A stretch of DNA of 64,000 nucleotides, from positions 124,001 through 188,000 of the forward strand of contig JANSXV010000002.1 of NCBI GenBank assembly GCA_024742735.1. The letters run 5' to 3'. This document shows, in pieces, positions 53,087 through 63,615 of the stretch. The stretch is from Alphaproteobacteria bacterium. GTDB taxonomy: Bacteria > Pseudomonadota > Alphaproteobacteria > Caulobacterales > Maricaulaceae. The position numbers were made by a program, and so were the translations under genes. The notes under the pieces are model-generated. The model was given only the letters and a program-made list of their open reading frames with translations, did no database searches and was not told the DNA's origin. Each line of letters opens with the position of its first letter. The stretch's first letter is position 1.

Positions 53087-55912
53087 ATGAGACCGTCCTA
53101 TGTCCCCGGAAGCCTTGACGGGCTGCGCCTGCGCGCCGAGCTGGCCGCCGCCACGCGGTCGGGCTGGGACAAGCCGGCCGCACGTCAGGCGGGGCTGGGC
53201 CGGATGAAGGCCTATCTTGACCGGGGCCGGAAGCTCGCCGCCAGCCGGATCGAAGGCCGATCCGGCGGTCTGGACGCGGCGCGCACGCTGGCCGGCGTCA
53301 TGAACGCGGCGCTGCGCGCGCTTTATGATTCCATCGCGCTGGATCTGGTCGAAGACGGCGCGCGCATGCCGGGCCTGGCTCTGTGTGCGCTGGGCGGTTA
53401 CGGCGCCGGCGAACTGGCGCCGGGCTCGGATGTGGATCTACTGTTCCTCATCGATGACGACGCCCCCGAAGCGGCCCGGACCATCGTCGAGCGGACCGTC
53501 TACGCCCTGTGGGATTGTGGGCTGACGCTGGGCGGGGCGGCGACGCGGACCCTGGACGAGGCGATCGCGCTCGCCCGCGAAGACGTCAGCGAGCGCACCG
53601 CCCTGCTCGATCTGCGCACGATCACGGGCGATGAATCCCTGGAACGCCGCCTGGTGGAGCGTTACGAGGCCGAGTTGCTGGGCGAGGCCGCGCCGGATTT
53701 CGCCTCGTCCAAACTGGCCGAGCGTGATGCGCGCGTGGATCGCCAGGGCGACAGCCGCTACGCGGTCGAGCCCAACGTGAAGGACGGCAAGGGCGGCTTG
53801 CGCGATCTGCAGACCCTGCGCTGGCTGGCCCAGATTCTCTACGGCGCGGATGCGCTCGAGCGCTGGGTCGGTGACGGCCTGTTCGCGGTGGCCGATGTGG
53901 AGCGCTATCTGTCGGCGGCCGATTTTTTCTGGACCGTGCGCTTTCACCTGCACGATCTGGCCACCCGCAAGGACGACCGGCTGAGTTTCGATGTCCAGCC
54001 GGAGATCGCCGCCCGCATGGGCTATGCCGACAGCGAAAGCCAGCTCGGCGTCGAAGTCTTCATGCGCGACTATTTCAGGAAGGCCATCGATGTGGGCGCC
54101 CTGACCCGCCGGGTCTGCGCCAAGCTGGAAGCCGACGCTCTGAAGGATCCGCCCGGCGGGGGCCGCTACATGCCCGCCGACGGCGCCGCAGACGCCGACG
54201 TGGCCGGGGCGCTGGCCGAGGATGGTCTGATCCTGACCGCGGGCCGGCTGAACTTCGCCGACGCCGGGGCCATCGAAGCCGATCCCGTCATCATGCTGCG
54301 CCTGTTCGAGATCGCGGCGGCGAGGCACCTGGATCTGCATCCGGACGCCGTCGCGGCCATCAGCCAGTCCCTGCGCCTGGTCGATGACCGGTTTCGGGCC
54401 GATCCACGCGCGGCGCGCTGCTTCTTCGCCGTGCTTCTGGACGCCGATGATCCGCGCATGACCCTTCGCGCCATGACCGAGGCCGGGCTGCTCGGCGCGT
54501 ACATCCCTGAGTTCGGCGACATCGTCGCACGCACCCAGTTCAACATGTATCATCGGTTCACGGTGGACGAGCACACGCTCAACGCGCTGGGCATCCTGCG
54601 CGATATCGAGAACGGGCGCCTGTCCGCGGACCACCCGCTGGCGACACGGCTGGCGCCGCAGGTCCAGCACCGCCGGGCCCTGCATCTGGCGATCCTTCTG
54701 CACGACACCGGAAAGGGCAAAGGCGACCAGTGCGTGGAGGGCGCGGACAATGCCCGCATCGCCTGCCCGCGCCTGGGTCTGGGTGATGACGAGACCGAGC
54801 TTGTCGCCTGGCTGATCGCCCGCCATCTGGATATGAGCGACACCGCCCAGCGCCGCGACATCGCCGATCCGCGCACGGTTCTGGATTTCGCCGAGACCGT
54901 AGGGACGCTGGAGCGCCTGCGCCTGCTGACCATCCTGACCGTGTGCGATATCCGCGCGGTGGGTCCGGGCGTGTGGAACGGCTGGAAGGCCCAGCTCATA
55001 CGCGATCTCTATGCGGCGACCTCCACCGTGCTGAAGGATAGCGGCGCGCGGGACGAGGCCGGCGCCCGCGAGCGTCTGGGCGAGCGCGCCGAAGCCGCCC
55101 GCGAGCGCTTCCGCGCCGCCATGGAGCGCATCGACCCCGGCTTTGCGGCGCGCTGGACGGCTGAACTGGACGCGGCCTACTGGCTCGCCTTTTCCGAAAC
55201 CGACCGGCTGCGCCATGCCGCCTTCGTGCGGGCCGCCCTTGCGCGCGGCGCCGGGATCGCCGCCGGCGTGCGTCTGGACCGGCGCCGCTCCGCCACCGAG
55301 ATCATGGTGATCGCACCTGACCGGCACGCCCTGTTCGCCGACATCGCCGGCGCCATCGCCCGCCAGGGCGCGAACGTGGTCGGCGCGCAGGTCACCACCA
55401 CTGCAGACGGGCGCGCCTTTGACGTGTTCTACGTGCAGGAGACCGGCGGAAAGCCGTTCGGCTGGGCCGAGCCCGGCGCCCGGGACCGCCTAAAAGCCGC
55501 CGTCGAGGCCGCCGCGGCTGAAGCCACGCCGCCCGCCACGCCCGGCGCCGACGCCCCGGTGAGGCGGCGCGAGGCGGCCTTCACGGTCAAGCCCTATGTC
55601 AATCTCTACGACGAGGCCGCCGACACCGCGCTGGTGATCGAGGCCTCCGGCCGCGACCGGCCCGGCCTGCTCCATGATCTCGCCCGCGCCATCGCCGATC
55701 TGGGACTATCGCTGGAGGCGGCGCGCATCGACGGCTATGGCGAGCGCGCGGTGGACACGTTCTACGTCACCGAAAACGGGACCAAGCCGGCCCATCCGAA
55801 GCGCCTTGAGGCGGTGAAGTCGGCCTTGCTCTCAGTCCTGAACGAGGCCGAGAAAAGCCGCGATACAGGCATGGAGGGCCTGACCGCCGCCCCCATGAGC
55901 GCGGGGCGGTAG
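53087..55912 (+). CDS. glnD: GlnD: [protein-PII] uridylyltransferase / uridylyl-removing enzyme
   Basis: 941 residues. Nucleotidyltransferase core: ALGGYGAGELAPGSDVDLLF with the DxD metal pair; a GlnD UTase helical part; an HD phosphohydrolase domain with HDTGKGKG and HLDMSD; and two C-terminal ACT domains (VIAPDRHALFADIAGAIARQG and EASGRDRPGLLHDLARAIAD). It uridylylates PII under nitrogen limitation and deuridylylates it when glutamine is high. The mutS stop precedes it by 46 bases; murJ follows 3 bases downstream. Confidence 0.97.
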   Translation: MRPSYVPGSLDGLRLRAELAAATRSGWDKPAARQAGLGRMKAYLDRGRKLAASRIEGRSGGLDAARTLAGVMNAALRALYDSIALDLVEDGARMPGLALCALGGYGAGELAPGSDVDLLFLIDDDAPEAARTIVERTVYALWDCGLTLGGAATRTLDEAIALAREDVSERTALLDLRTITGDESLERRLVERYEAELLGEAAPDFASSKLAERDARVDRQGDSRYAVEPNVKDGKGGLRDLQTLRWLAQILYGADALERWVGDGLFAVADVERYLSAADFFWTVRFHLHDLATRKDDRLSFDVQPEIAARMGYADSESQLGVEVFMRDYFRKAIDVGALTRRVCAKLEADALKDPPGGGRYMPADGAADADVAGALAEDGLILTAGRLNFADAGAIEADPVIMLRLFEIAAARHLDLHPDAVAAISQSLRLVDDRFRADPRAARCFFAVLLDADDPRMTLRAMTEAGLLGAYIPEFGDIVARTQFNMYHRFTVDEHTLNALGILRDIENGRLSADHPLATRLAPQVQHRRALHLAILLHDTGKGKGDQCVEGADNARIACPRLGLGDDETELVAWLIARHLDMSDTAQRRDIADPRTVLDFAETVGTLERLRLLTILTVCDIRAVGPGVWNGWKAQLIRDLYAATSTVLKDSGARDEAGARERLGERAEAARERFRAAMERIDPGFAARWTAELDAAYWLAFSETDRLRHAAFVRAALARGAGIAAGVRLDRRRSATEIMVIAPDRHALFADIAGAIARQGANVVGAQVTTTADGRAFDVFYVQETGGKPFGWAEPGARDRLKAAVEAAAAEATPPATPGADAPVRRREAAFTVKPYVNLYDEAADTALVIEASGRDRPGLLHDLARAIADLGLSLEAARIDGYGERAVDTFYVTENGTKPAHPKRLEAVKSALLSVLNEAEKSRDTGMEGLTAAPMSAGR

Positions 55913-55915
55913 ATC

Positions 55916-57511
55916 ATGCGCCTTCTTCGAAACGCCGGGGTCGTCAGCGGCCTGACCTTGCTCTCGCGCCTCCTGGGCCTCGTGCGCGAGATGTTCACGG
56001 CCGCCTATCTGGGCGCCGGGCCCATCGCCGACACCTTCTTCCAGGCGCTGACCGTGCCCAACACCTTCCGCCGGGTGCTGGCTGAAGGCGCGTTCAACGC
56101 CGCCTTCGTGCCGCTCTATGCCGGCGAGCTTGAAAAGCACGGCAAGGCCGAAGCCGACGCTTTCATGCGCGAGGCCCTGTCCGGGCTTGTGGCGGTGACC
56201 TTGCTGATCGTCATTGCGTTTCAGGTCGCGGCGCCGTGGCTCGCCTATGTCTTCTTCCCGGGCGCTGCGGGCGATCCAGGTCTGATGGCGCTGTCGGCCC
56301 TGCTGCTGCAACTGACCATGCCCTATCTGCTGTGCATGGCGGTGACGGCGCTGCTGTCAGGGGCGCTGAATTCCCACGGCAAGTTCGCCGCCCCGACGGC
56401 GAGCCAGCTGCTGTTCTCCGTCGTGCTGATCGCGATCCTCGCCGCTGACTTCGCCGAGGGCGAGCGCCTCGCCTTCTGGCTGTCGGTCGGCGTCACGGCG
56501 TCAGGCGTGCTTCAAGCGGGATTCCTGTGGATCGCGGCGGCGCGCGGCGGGCTGAGGCCGTCCTTGCGCCTTCCCCGTCTGACCCCGCAGATCAAGCGCC
56601 TGCTGGAGCTGGGAATCCCCGGCGCCATCGCCGCGGGGACAATCCAGATCAATGTGCTGGTGACCTCCTCCATCGCCACGCTGGAGGCCGGGGCGCGCTC
56701 CTGGCTGAACTACGCCGAGCGGCTCTACCAGCTGCCGCTCGGCGTCATCGGCATCGCCATGGGTCTGGCCTTGCTGCCCGACCTGACCCGGCGCCTGCGC
56801 CGGGGGGATACGGCGGGCGGCGCCTTCGCCATGAACCGGGCCATCGAGGTCTCGCTCGCCTTCACGCTACCCGCTGTCGCCGCCTTCCTGCTGATCCCCG
56901 ACTTCCTCGTCTCAGGCCTCCTGGAGCGCGGCGCCTTCACCGCCGAGGACACCTCGGCCACCGCGCTGGTGCTGGTGATCTTCGCCGCCGGACTGCCCGC
57001 CTTCATCCTGGTGAAGGTTTTGAGCCCGGGCTTCTTCGCCCGTGAAGACACAAAAACGCCCATGCGGTTCTCGCTGGCCGCCGTAGCGGTGAATTTCATT
57101 CTCGCCGTGACGCTTTTCTTCGGCGGGCTCGGCTATGCGGGGCTCGCCATCGCGACGACGGCGGCGGGCTGGCTGCAGGCGGGATTGCTCGGGTTCACGC
57201 TGATGCGCCGGGGCGACTTCCGCATGGATGCACGCCTGATCGGGCGCCTGCCGCGCATCCTTCTCGCCTCTGCGGTCATGGGCGGCGCGGTCTGGGCGCT
57301 GGTTCGCTGGGAGAGTGCCTGGGCCGAGCCGCTGGCCGCGCTGACCGGGTCCATGGCGGCGCAGATCATCGCCCTGCTGGGCGTCATCGGGCTAGGTGGG
57401 TTCGTCTACGCGCTGGCGTGTTTCGCGACGGGCGCGCTGAAGCTTTCAGAGCTGCGCGATGCGCTTCGACCGCGCCGGGACGCAGCCTCCCGGATCGACG
57501 ACCTTGGCTAG
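55916..57511 (+). CDS. murJ: MurJ: lipid II flippase
   Basis: 531 residues with 14 predicted membrane helices. The N-terminus LLRNAGVVSGLTLLSRLLGLVRE and AYLGAGPIADTFFQALTVPNTFRRVLAEGAFNAAFVPLY are the MviN/MurJ signature; later YAERLYQLPLGVIGIAMG and SPGFFAREDTKTPM complete it. Translocates undecaprenyl-PP-linked disaccharide pentapeptide across the inner membrane and is essential for peptidoglycan synthesis. Only three bases separate it from glnD, implying one transcript. Confidence 0.96.
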   Translation: MRLLRNAGVVSGLTLLSRLLGLVREMFTAAYLGAGPIADTFFQALTVPNTFRRVLAEGAFNAAFVPLYAGELEKHGKAEADAFMREALSGLVAVTLLIVIAFQVAAPWLAYVFFPGAAGDPGLMALSALLLQLTMPYLLCMAVTALLSGALNSHGKFAAPTASQLLFSVVLIAILAADFAEGERLAFWLSVGVTASGVLQAGFLWIAAARGGLRPSLRLPRLTPQIKRLLELGIPGAIAAGTIQINVLVTSSIATLEAGARSWLNYAERLYQLPLGVIGIAMGLALLPDLTRRLRRGDTAGGAFAMNRAIEVSLAFTLPAVAAFLLIPDFLVSGLLERGAFTAEDTSATALVLVIFAAGLPAFILVKVLSPGFFAREDTKTPMRFSLAAVAVNFILAVTLFFGGLGYAGLAIATTAAGWLQAGLLGFTLMRRGDFRMDARLIGRLPRILLASAVMGGAVWALVRWESAWAEPLAALTGSMAAQIIALLGVIGLGGFVYALACFATGALKLSELRDALRPRRDAASRIDDLG

Positions 57512-57593
57512 GCTGCGCACGCCAGCGCTTGAGGCCTGGCCCTTGCGCGGCTAAGACGCCCCCACACGCCTGATCATCAAGGACTTCATCACC

Positions 57594-58637
57594 ATGAGCG
57601 ACGCCGCGCCCGCCTACGCCGGTCCCGACCGGATCCTGTCCGGCATGCAGCCCACGGGAGGCCTGCACCTGGGTAATTATCTGGGCGCGCTGAAAGGGTG
57701 GGTGGAGCTGCAGAATTCCGGCAGCGAGTGCTTCTACTGCGTGGTGGACATGCACGCCCTGACGGTCGCCCATGACCCGTCGCTGCTGCCCGGCCGGGTG
57801 CGGGCGGCGGCGGCCGCCTACATGGCCGCCGGCGTTGATCCGGACAGATCGGCCGTCTTCGCCCAGTCCGCCGTGCCCGCCCACGCCGAGCTCGCCTGGA
57901 TCTTCCAGTGCACGGCGCGTCTGGGCTGGCTGGAGCGCATGACCCAGTTCAAGGACAAGGCCGGCAAGGACGCGGAACGCGCGTCCGTGGGCCTGTTCAC
58001 CTATCCCGTCCTGCAGGCCGCCGACATCCTGGTCTACAAGGCCACCCACGTGCCCGTGGGCGAGGATCAGAAGCAGCATCTGGAGCTGAGCCGGGACATC
58101 GCCGCGCGATTCAACCGCGACTTCTGCGGCGGGGAGATGAAATTCCCGCTGCCCGAGCCGGTCATCCAGACCTCCGGCGCGCGGATCATGAGCCTGAAGG
58201 ACGGCACGGCGAAAATGTCCAAGTCCGACCCGAGCGACAATTCGCGGATCAATCTGGACGACGACGCCGACACCATCGCGCGCAAGATCAAGAAGGCCAA
58301 GACCGACCCCGAACCGCTGCCCAGCGAACTGGCCGGTCTCAACGACCGCCCCGAGGCGAAGAATCTGGTGGGCATCTACGCCGCGCTGACGAACGCGACC
58401 GCCGAACAGGTGCTCGCCGAGTATGGCGGTCAGGGCTTCGGCGCCTTCAAGCCCAGGCTCGCCGAGGCGGCTGTGGAGTTCATCGCGCCCATCAGCGAGG
58501 AATACGCCCGCCTGGTCGCTGACCCCGCCGAGATCGATCGCAAGCTCGCCAAAGGCGCCGAACGCGCCGCCGAGGTCGCCGCCCCGGTCATCGCCGAAGC
58601 GCGTGATCTGGTGGGCTACTGGAAGCCGGGCGCTTGA
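57594..58637 (+). CDS. trpS: TrpS: tryptophanyl-tRNA synthetase
   Basis: 347 residues of class I aminoacyl-tRNA synthetase. The HIGH-like motif is [12 protein letters not shown] near residue 25, and the KMSKS motif is AKMSKSD near 205, with the typical [13 protein letters not shown] and FPLPEPVI blocks between. Attaches Trp to tRNA-Trp. It follows murJ by 82 bases as in many alphaproteobacteria. Confidence 0.97.
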   Translation: MSDAAPAYAGPDRILSGMQPTGGLHLGNYLGALKGWVELQNSGSECFYCVVDMHALTVAHDPSLLPGRVRAAAAAYMAAGVDPDRSAVFAQSAVPAHAELAWIFQCTARLGWLERMTQFKDKAGKDAERASVGLFTYPVLQAADILVYKATHVPVGEDQKQHLELSRDIAARFNRDFCGGEMKFPLPEPVIQTSGARIMSLKDGTAKMSKSDPSDNSRINLDDDADTIARKIKKAKTDPEPLPSELAGLNDRPEAKNLVGIYAALTNATAEQVLAEYGGQGFGAFKPRLAEAAVEFIAPISEEYARLVADPAEIDRKLAKGAERAAEVAAPVIAEARDLVGYWKPGA

Positions 58638-58780
58638 AGTCGTCTCAGGACCGGGCCGGCTGAAAAGCGCGCTGAATTCGACGCGTGCTGGCGGGTTCGC
58701 CTTGAAGGCGCGCGCCGCCTCGGCCAGATAAGGATGTGTCAGGCGCTCGCGCGCCGCCCCTCGCACGCTGGAGCTCCGCC

Positions 58781-59245
58781 ATGATCCGCCTCGCCGCCGC
58801 CATGACCTCTCTCGCCGCCCTCGTGCTCGCCTCCTGCGGCGAAGGGACCGCTCCGGGCTCCGAACCCATCGCCGAGGACGCGCAGATCACCGTGGACGGC
58901 GGCTGGGTGCGCATCCCGCCGGGCGGCCGCGACGTGACCGCCGGCTTCGTCACGGTGAACGCCAATTACAACACCCGCCTCGTCGCCGTGACCACGGACG
59001 AGGCCGAGCGAGTCGAGCTGCACACCATGGCCATGGACGGCGACGTCATGCGCATGCGCGAGGTGGACGGCTACGACATCCGCGCCGGCGAACCCTTCCG
59101 CCTGGCTTCCGGCGGCGACCACCTCATGATCTTCGGCCTTGCCGACGGCGCCCTCGACGACGGCGAAATGGCCGTGACGCTGGAGTTTGAGGATGGGGCG
59201 ACGGTGGAGGCGACCCTGCCGGCGAGCGTGACGCAGCCAGGGTAG
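58781..59245 (+). CDS. PCu(A)C-family periplasmic copper chaperone (lipoprotein)
   Basis: 154 residues. Signal peptide with LVLASC lipobox (lipidated Cys near 18). The copper site is spread over VELHTMAMDGDVMRMREV and the later GGDHLMIFGL, giving the H-x-M / M / H-x-M ligand pattern of PCu(A)C. These proteins deliver Cu(I) to cytochrome c oxidase CuA/CuB with ScoI. Neither cox nor sco genes are in the window. GGAG lies six bases before the ATG at 58781. The preceding 143-base gap holds no recognisable gene. Confidence 0.92.
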   Translation: MIRLAAAMTSLAALVLASCGEGTAPGSEPIAEDAQITVDGGWVRIPPGGRDVTAGFVTVNANYNTRLVAVTTDEAERVELHTMAMDGDVMRMREVDGYDIRAGEPFRLASGGDHLMIFGLADGALDDGEMAVTLEFEDGATVEATLPASVTQPG

Positions 59246-59331
59246 GGGCAGTTGCACGGAAAACTAGCGGCTGGACGTTCTGTGCGAAATTTGCCTGGAT
59301 AGCGAGCAGGTTAAGGCTCAGGTTGAGGTAA

Positions 59332-60225
59332 ATGCCCAAGGTTGTTTTGTCCCAGCGCGACGCCAGTGGGTACGACGACGTGCTGGGGTCACTCTATCAT
59401 TTCCCAAAACAATATCTCCCAGCCGCGCAGGCGGCGGTCGGTGATGCGTGCGTGTTCTATGAACCCAGACGAGGTGAGCGCGGGCGCGCTAGTGGGCGGC
59501 AAGCGTATTGGGCCGCCGCGACGATTCGATCAGTTTTCCCTGATCAAGACCGACCTGAGCACTTCTATCTTGAGCTTGCAGACTTCCTTCCCTTTGACGC
59601 GCCGGTTCCTTTCCGGCGCGCCGACGGCAGCTATTGGGAGGCGAAGCTCTCCCGCGGCGATGGCCAAGTAAGCAAGGGTGCAATGGGAGTCTCGATCCGG
59701 CGCATCCCAGACGACGAATTCACACTTATCTGCACATCAGGGTTCTCAAATTCGCTCATTAGCGATGAGGGGGCCGCGAATACAGCTTGGGGCGTCGAGG
59801 AGATTCAGCAGGAATTCGAACGCCCGATCGTCGAACAAATCACCAGCCGGAGATTCAGGGATCGGGTCTTCGCCCAGCAGGTTCGAGGCGCCTATGACTC
59901 TCGATGTGCCATTACTGGCCTCAGAATTATTAACGGTGGGGGTCGGGCCGAAATGGAGGCGGCACACATCCGACCAGTGGCGGAGAATGGCCCGGATACA
60001 GTTCGTAACGGCCTAGCGCTGTCGCGAACGGTACACTGGATGTTCGATAGGGGACTAATCAGCCTTGATGACGACTATCGTCTCCTTAAGGCGAAGGGCC
60101 GGATCCCAGAGGGTGTGGACAGGTTGTTCGATCCAAGCGGCTATGCACAGGTTCCCGAAGCCGCTCTCGCTCGGCCGAGCGCGAGCTTCCTACGCTGGCA
60201 TCGAGAGAACTGCTTCAAAGGGTAA
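59332..60225 (+). CDS. HNH endonuclease with probable PUA/EVE-like N-terminal sensor
   Basis: 297 residues. The C-terminal HNH nuclease is clear: YDSRCAITG, then EAAHIRPVAENG with His212, VRNGLAL (Asn226) and TVHWMFDRGLISLD with His235. The N-terminal half, GYDDVLGSLYHFPKQYLPAA, VGDACVFYEPRRG, RQAYWAAATIRSVFPD and FYLELADFLPFDAPVPF, has the strand order and phrasing of EVE/PUA-like modified-base readers. EVE-HNH enzymes such as VcaM4I cut DNA containing modified cytosine. Codon use and base composition are less GC-rich than in neighbours, suggesting transfer. A 63-residue gene follows 4 bases later. Confidence 0.8.
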   Translation: MPKVVLSQRDASGYDDVLGSLYHFPKQYLPAAQAAVGDACVFYEPRRGERGRASGRQAYWAAATIRSVFPDQDRPEHFYLELADFLPFDAPVPFRRADGSYWEAKLSRGDGQVSKGAMGVSIRRIPDDEFTLICTSGFSNSLISDEGAANTAWGVEEIQQEFERPIVEQITSRRFRDRVFAQQVRGAYDSRCAITGLRIINGGGRAEMEAAHIRPVAENGPDTVRNGLALSRTVHWMFDRGLISLDDDYRLLKAKGRIPEGVDRLFDPSGYAQVPEAALARPSASFLRWHRENCFKG

Positions 60226-60229
60226 AGCC

Positions 60230-60421
60230 ATGGAATTTGCTAAGTGGCTAGCCGCAGCCGACGATTACCTCAAGCAGAGCTACGCGATAAACTTCTCTGA
60301 CGCTGGCTTTGACGATGCATTCCTCAAGCAGGCATGGCGAAACGACGAAACGCCAAGCGAATTTGTCGAGCGCATAGCTTTGAAGTTCGACCTAGAGCCC
60401 GTGCCCCAAGGCCTCTTCTGA
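60230..60421 (+). CDS. Small acidic protein downstream of the HNH nuclease
   Basis: 63 residues: MEFAKWLAAADDYLKQSYAI begins the protein, followed by NFSDAGFDDAFLKQAWRND and EFVERIALKFDLEPVPQGLF. It is a small acidic helical protein with no signal peptide and no family that I can name. It begins four bases after the nuclease stop, shares its atypical composition, and ends six bases before the convergent lepA stop, so it looks like part of the same acquired unit, perhaps an accessory or inhibitor; this is inference. Confidence 0.7.
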   Translation: MEFAKWLAAADDYLKQSYAINFSDAGFDDAFLKQAWRNDETPSEFVERIALKFDLEPVPQGLF

Positions 60422-60427
60422 GCGCCC

Positions 60428-62236
<1,809 letters not shown>

Positions 62237-62384
62237 GGGGCGGGGAGTTAGCACCGGGCGGGCCTTGCGCCAAGCGGGATCGGCGGCGCAGACATCCACA
62301 TAGTCCCTTCACATTGTATGGGTTTTCTGCTGAGGTGAGGTTCGGGGCGCGTTGAGGTCCCGGTCCGGGGCGTCGCTTCGATCC

Positions 62385-62822
62385 ATGATCTACAGACTTC
62401 TTTATGTGAGCACGGCTGCGAATACACTCTCCGCGCCCGAGCTTGAGGCCATCCTCGAAACCGCAAAGACGCGGAACGCCGCCCTGGGTCTGACCGGGCT
62501 GCTCGTCTTCACAGGCCGCCATTTCATGCAGCTTCTGGAGGGCGAGCGTGACGCCGTGGAGGCGGTCTTCGCCGCGATTTGCGCCGATGACCGCCACTCC
62601 AGCGTCGCCAAGCTGATCGCCGAGCCGGCGCCGGACCGCGCCTGCCCCGAATGGGCCATGGCGCTGCAAACACCTGAGGGCGCCGAAGTCACGCCGGAAC
62701 AGGCCTTCGTGGCCAATGATGCGACGATCCGCGAGAGTCTGCCGGACACGATGCCCGGGGATCTGCGCCTGCTGTTCCAGAGCTTCAATTCCGTGATGGT
62801 CCCACGCGCGGCGTCAGCCTGA
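62385..62822 (+). CDS. BLUF-domain blue-light photoreceptor
   Basis: 145 residues, a stand-alone short BLUF protein. Starting at ATG 62385, the flavin-site residues line up with AppA at a constant offset of 14: Tyr7 (AppA Tyr21), Asn31 (Asn45), Gln49 in FMQLLEG (Gln63), Trp90 (Trp104) and Met92 (Met106), so the photocycle should be intact. The C-terminal 45 residues form the usual capping helices with no output domain, implying a protein partner such as a regulator. It is divergent from lepA. Confidence 0.93.
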   Translation: MIYRLLYVSTAANTLSAPELEAILETAKTRNAALGLTGLLVFTGRHFMQLLEGERDAVEAVFAAICADDRHSSVAKLIAEPAPDRACPEWAMALQTPEGAEVTPEQAFVANDATIRESLPDTMPGDLRLLFQSFNSVMVPRAASA

Positions 62823-62916
62823 GGGCGGGCCTGCTTAACCGGCTGGAAACCTTTCCGCCGCACCTCCGCCGCATTCACGCGTCAGCTTTGCGCCTTGACG
62901 CCAAGCGGAGGAATTC

Positions 62917-63537
62917 ATGTCGCTCGCCCGCCTCGCCGCCCTGATCTCGCCGGTAGCGCTCCTGGCCGCCTGCGCCACACAAAGCCCGCCGCCCGAACGC
63001 ACCGGCGCGGAGCCGGGCTACGGCCAGCCCAGCGCCTATCAGGATGATATCGACACCTACTCGCGCGAAGAGATCGTCGAAGCCACGGCCGATTTCTTCG
63101 GCGTGACAGCTGAAGCTGCGGCGAGCGCGCTGGAGCGGGTGTTCTCCGATCTCGGCCGCCCGGTCGGGTATATCGCAGGCGAGGAAGTCGCCGCCGCCGC
63201 CGGGGTGGGCCTGCGCTATGGCGAGGGATACCTGACCCTTAAAGGCGCGGAAGAGTCCCAGAAGGTCTACTGGACCGGGCCTTCCGTGGGCTTCGACGCC
63301 GGGGGCAACGCCAGCCGGGTCTTCACCCTGGTCTATGATCTTCGCGATACGGACAGGCTTTATCAGCGCTTCCCCGGCGTTGAAGGGTCGGCTTACTTCG
63401 TGGCCGGGCTCGGCGTCACCTACCAGCGCGCCGACGACGTCACGCTCGCGCCGATCCGCTCCGGCGTCGGCTTAAGGGCGGGCGCCAATGTGGGTTATGT
63501 GGCCTATTCGCGCCGCCGCAACTGGATTCCGTTCTGA
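62917..63537 (+). CDS. DUF1134 (EipA-like) envelope lipoprotein
   Basis: 206 residues. The lipobox LLAAC (Cys19) ends a signal peptide. The mature DUF1134 domain: YSREEIVEATADFFGVTAEAAASALE, RVFSDLGRPVGYIAGEE, the beta-barrel strands GLRYGEGYLTLKG and VYWTGPSVGFDAGGNASRVFTLVY, and the end SGVGLRAGANVGYVAYSRRR. Brucella EipA of this family maintains envelope integrity. AGCGGAGG is placed before the ATG. Confidence 0.93.
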   Translation: MSLARLAALISPVALLAACATQSPPPERTGAEPGYGQPSAYQDDIDTYSREEIVEATADFFGVTAEAAASALERVFSDLGRPVGYIAGEEVAAAAGVGLRYGEGYLTLKGAEESQKVYWTGPSVGFDAGGNASRVFTLVYDLRDTDRLYQRFPGVEGSAYFVAGLGVTYQRADDVTLAPIRSGVGLRAGANVGYVAYSRRRNWIPF

Positions 63538-63615
63538 ACCTCTCGCGCATACGCAGCGTCCATCCTAAGTTAACTTTGAGGGATGTTTGAACGCAGACGG
63601 CGAAAGCGAGGGTGA

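Noticed and set aside
53438-55327. Long minus-strand open frame opposite glnD
   Set aside because: It mirrors glnD codon structure and has no domain signatures; long antisense frames are expected in GC-rich genes.
57384-58766. Long minus-strand open frame over trpS and the pcuAC leader
   Set aside because: Antisense to a confidently assigned trpS; composition is that of a GC-rich shadow frame and there is no recognisable domain.
63564-63581. Second SoxR-like palindrome containing AAGTTAACTT between the EipA-like gene and the last gene
   Set aside because: The left arm lacks two bases relative to a symmetric SoxR box, and there is no -35/-10 pair at 19-bp spacing around it in either direction.
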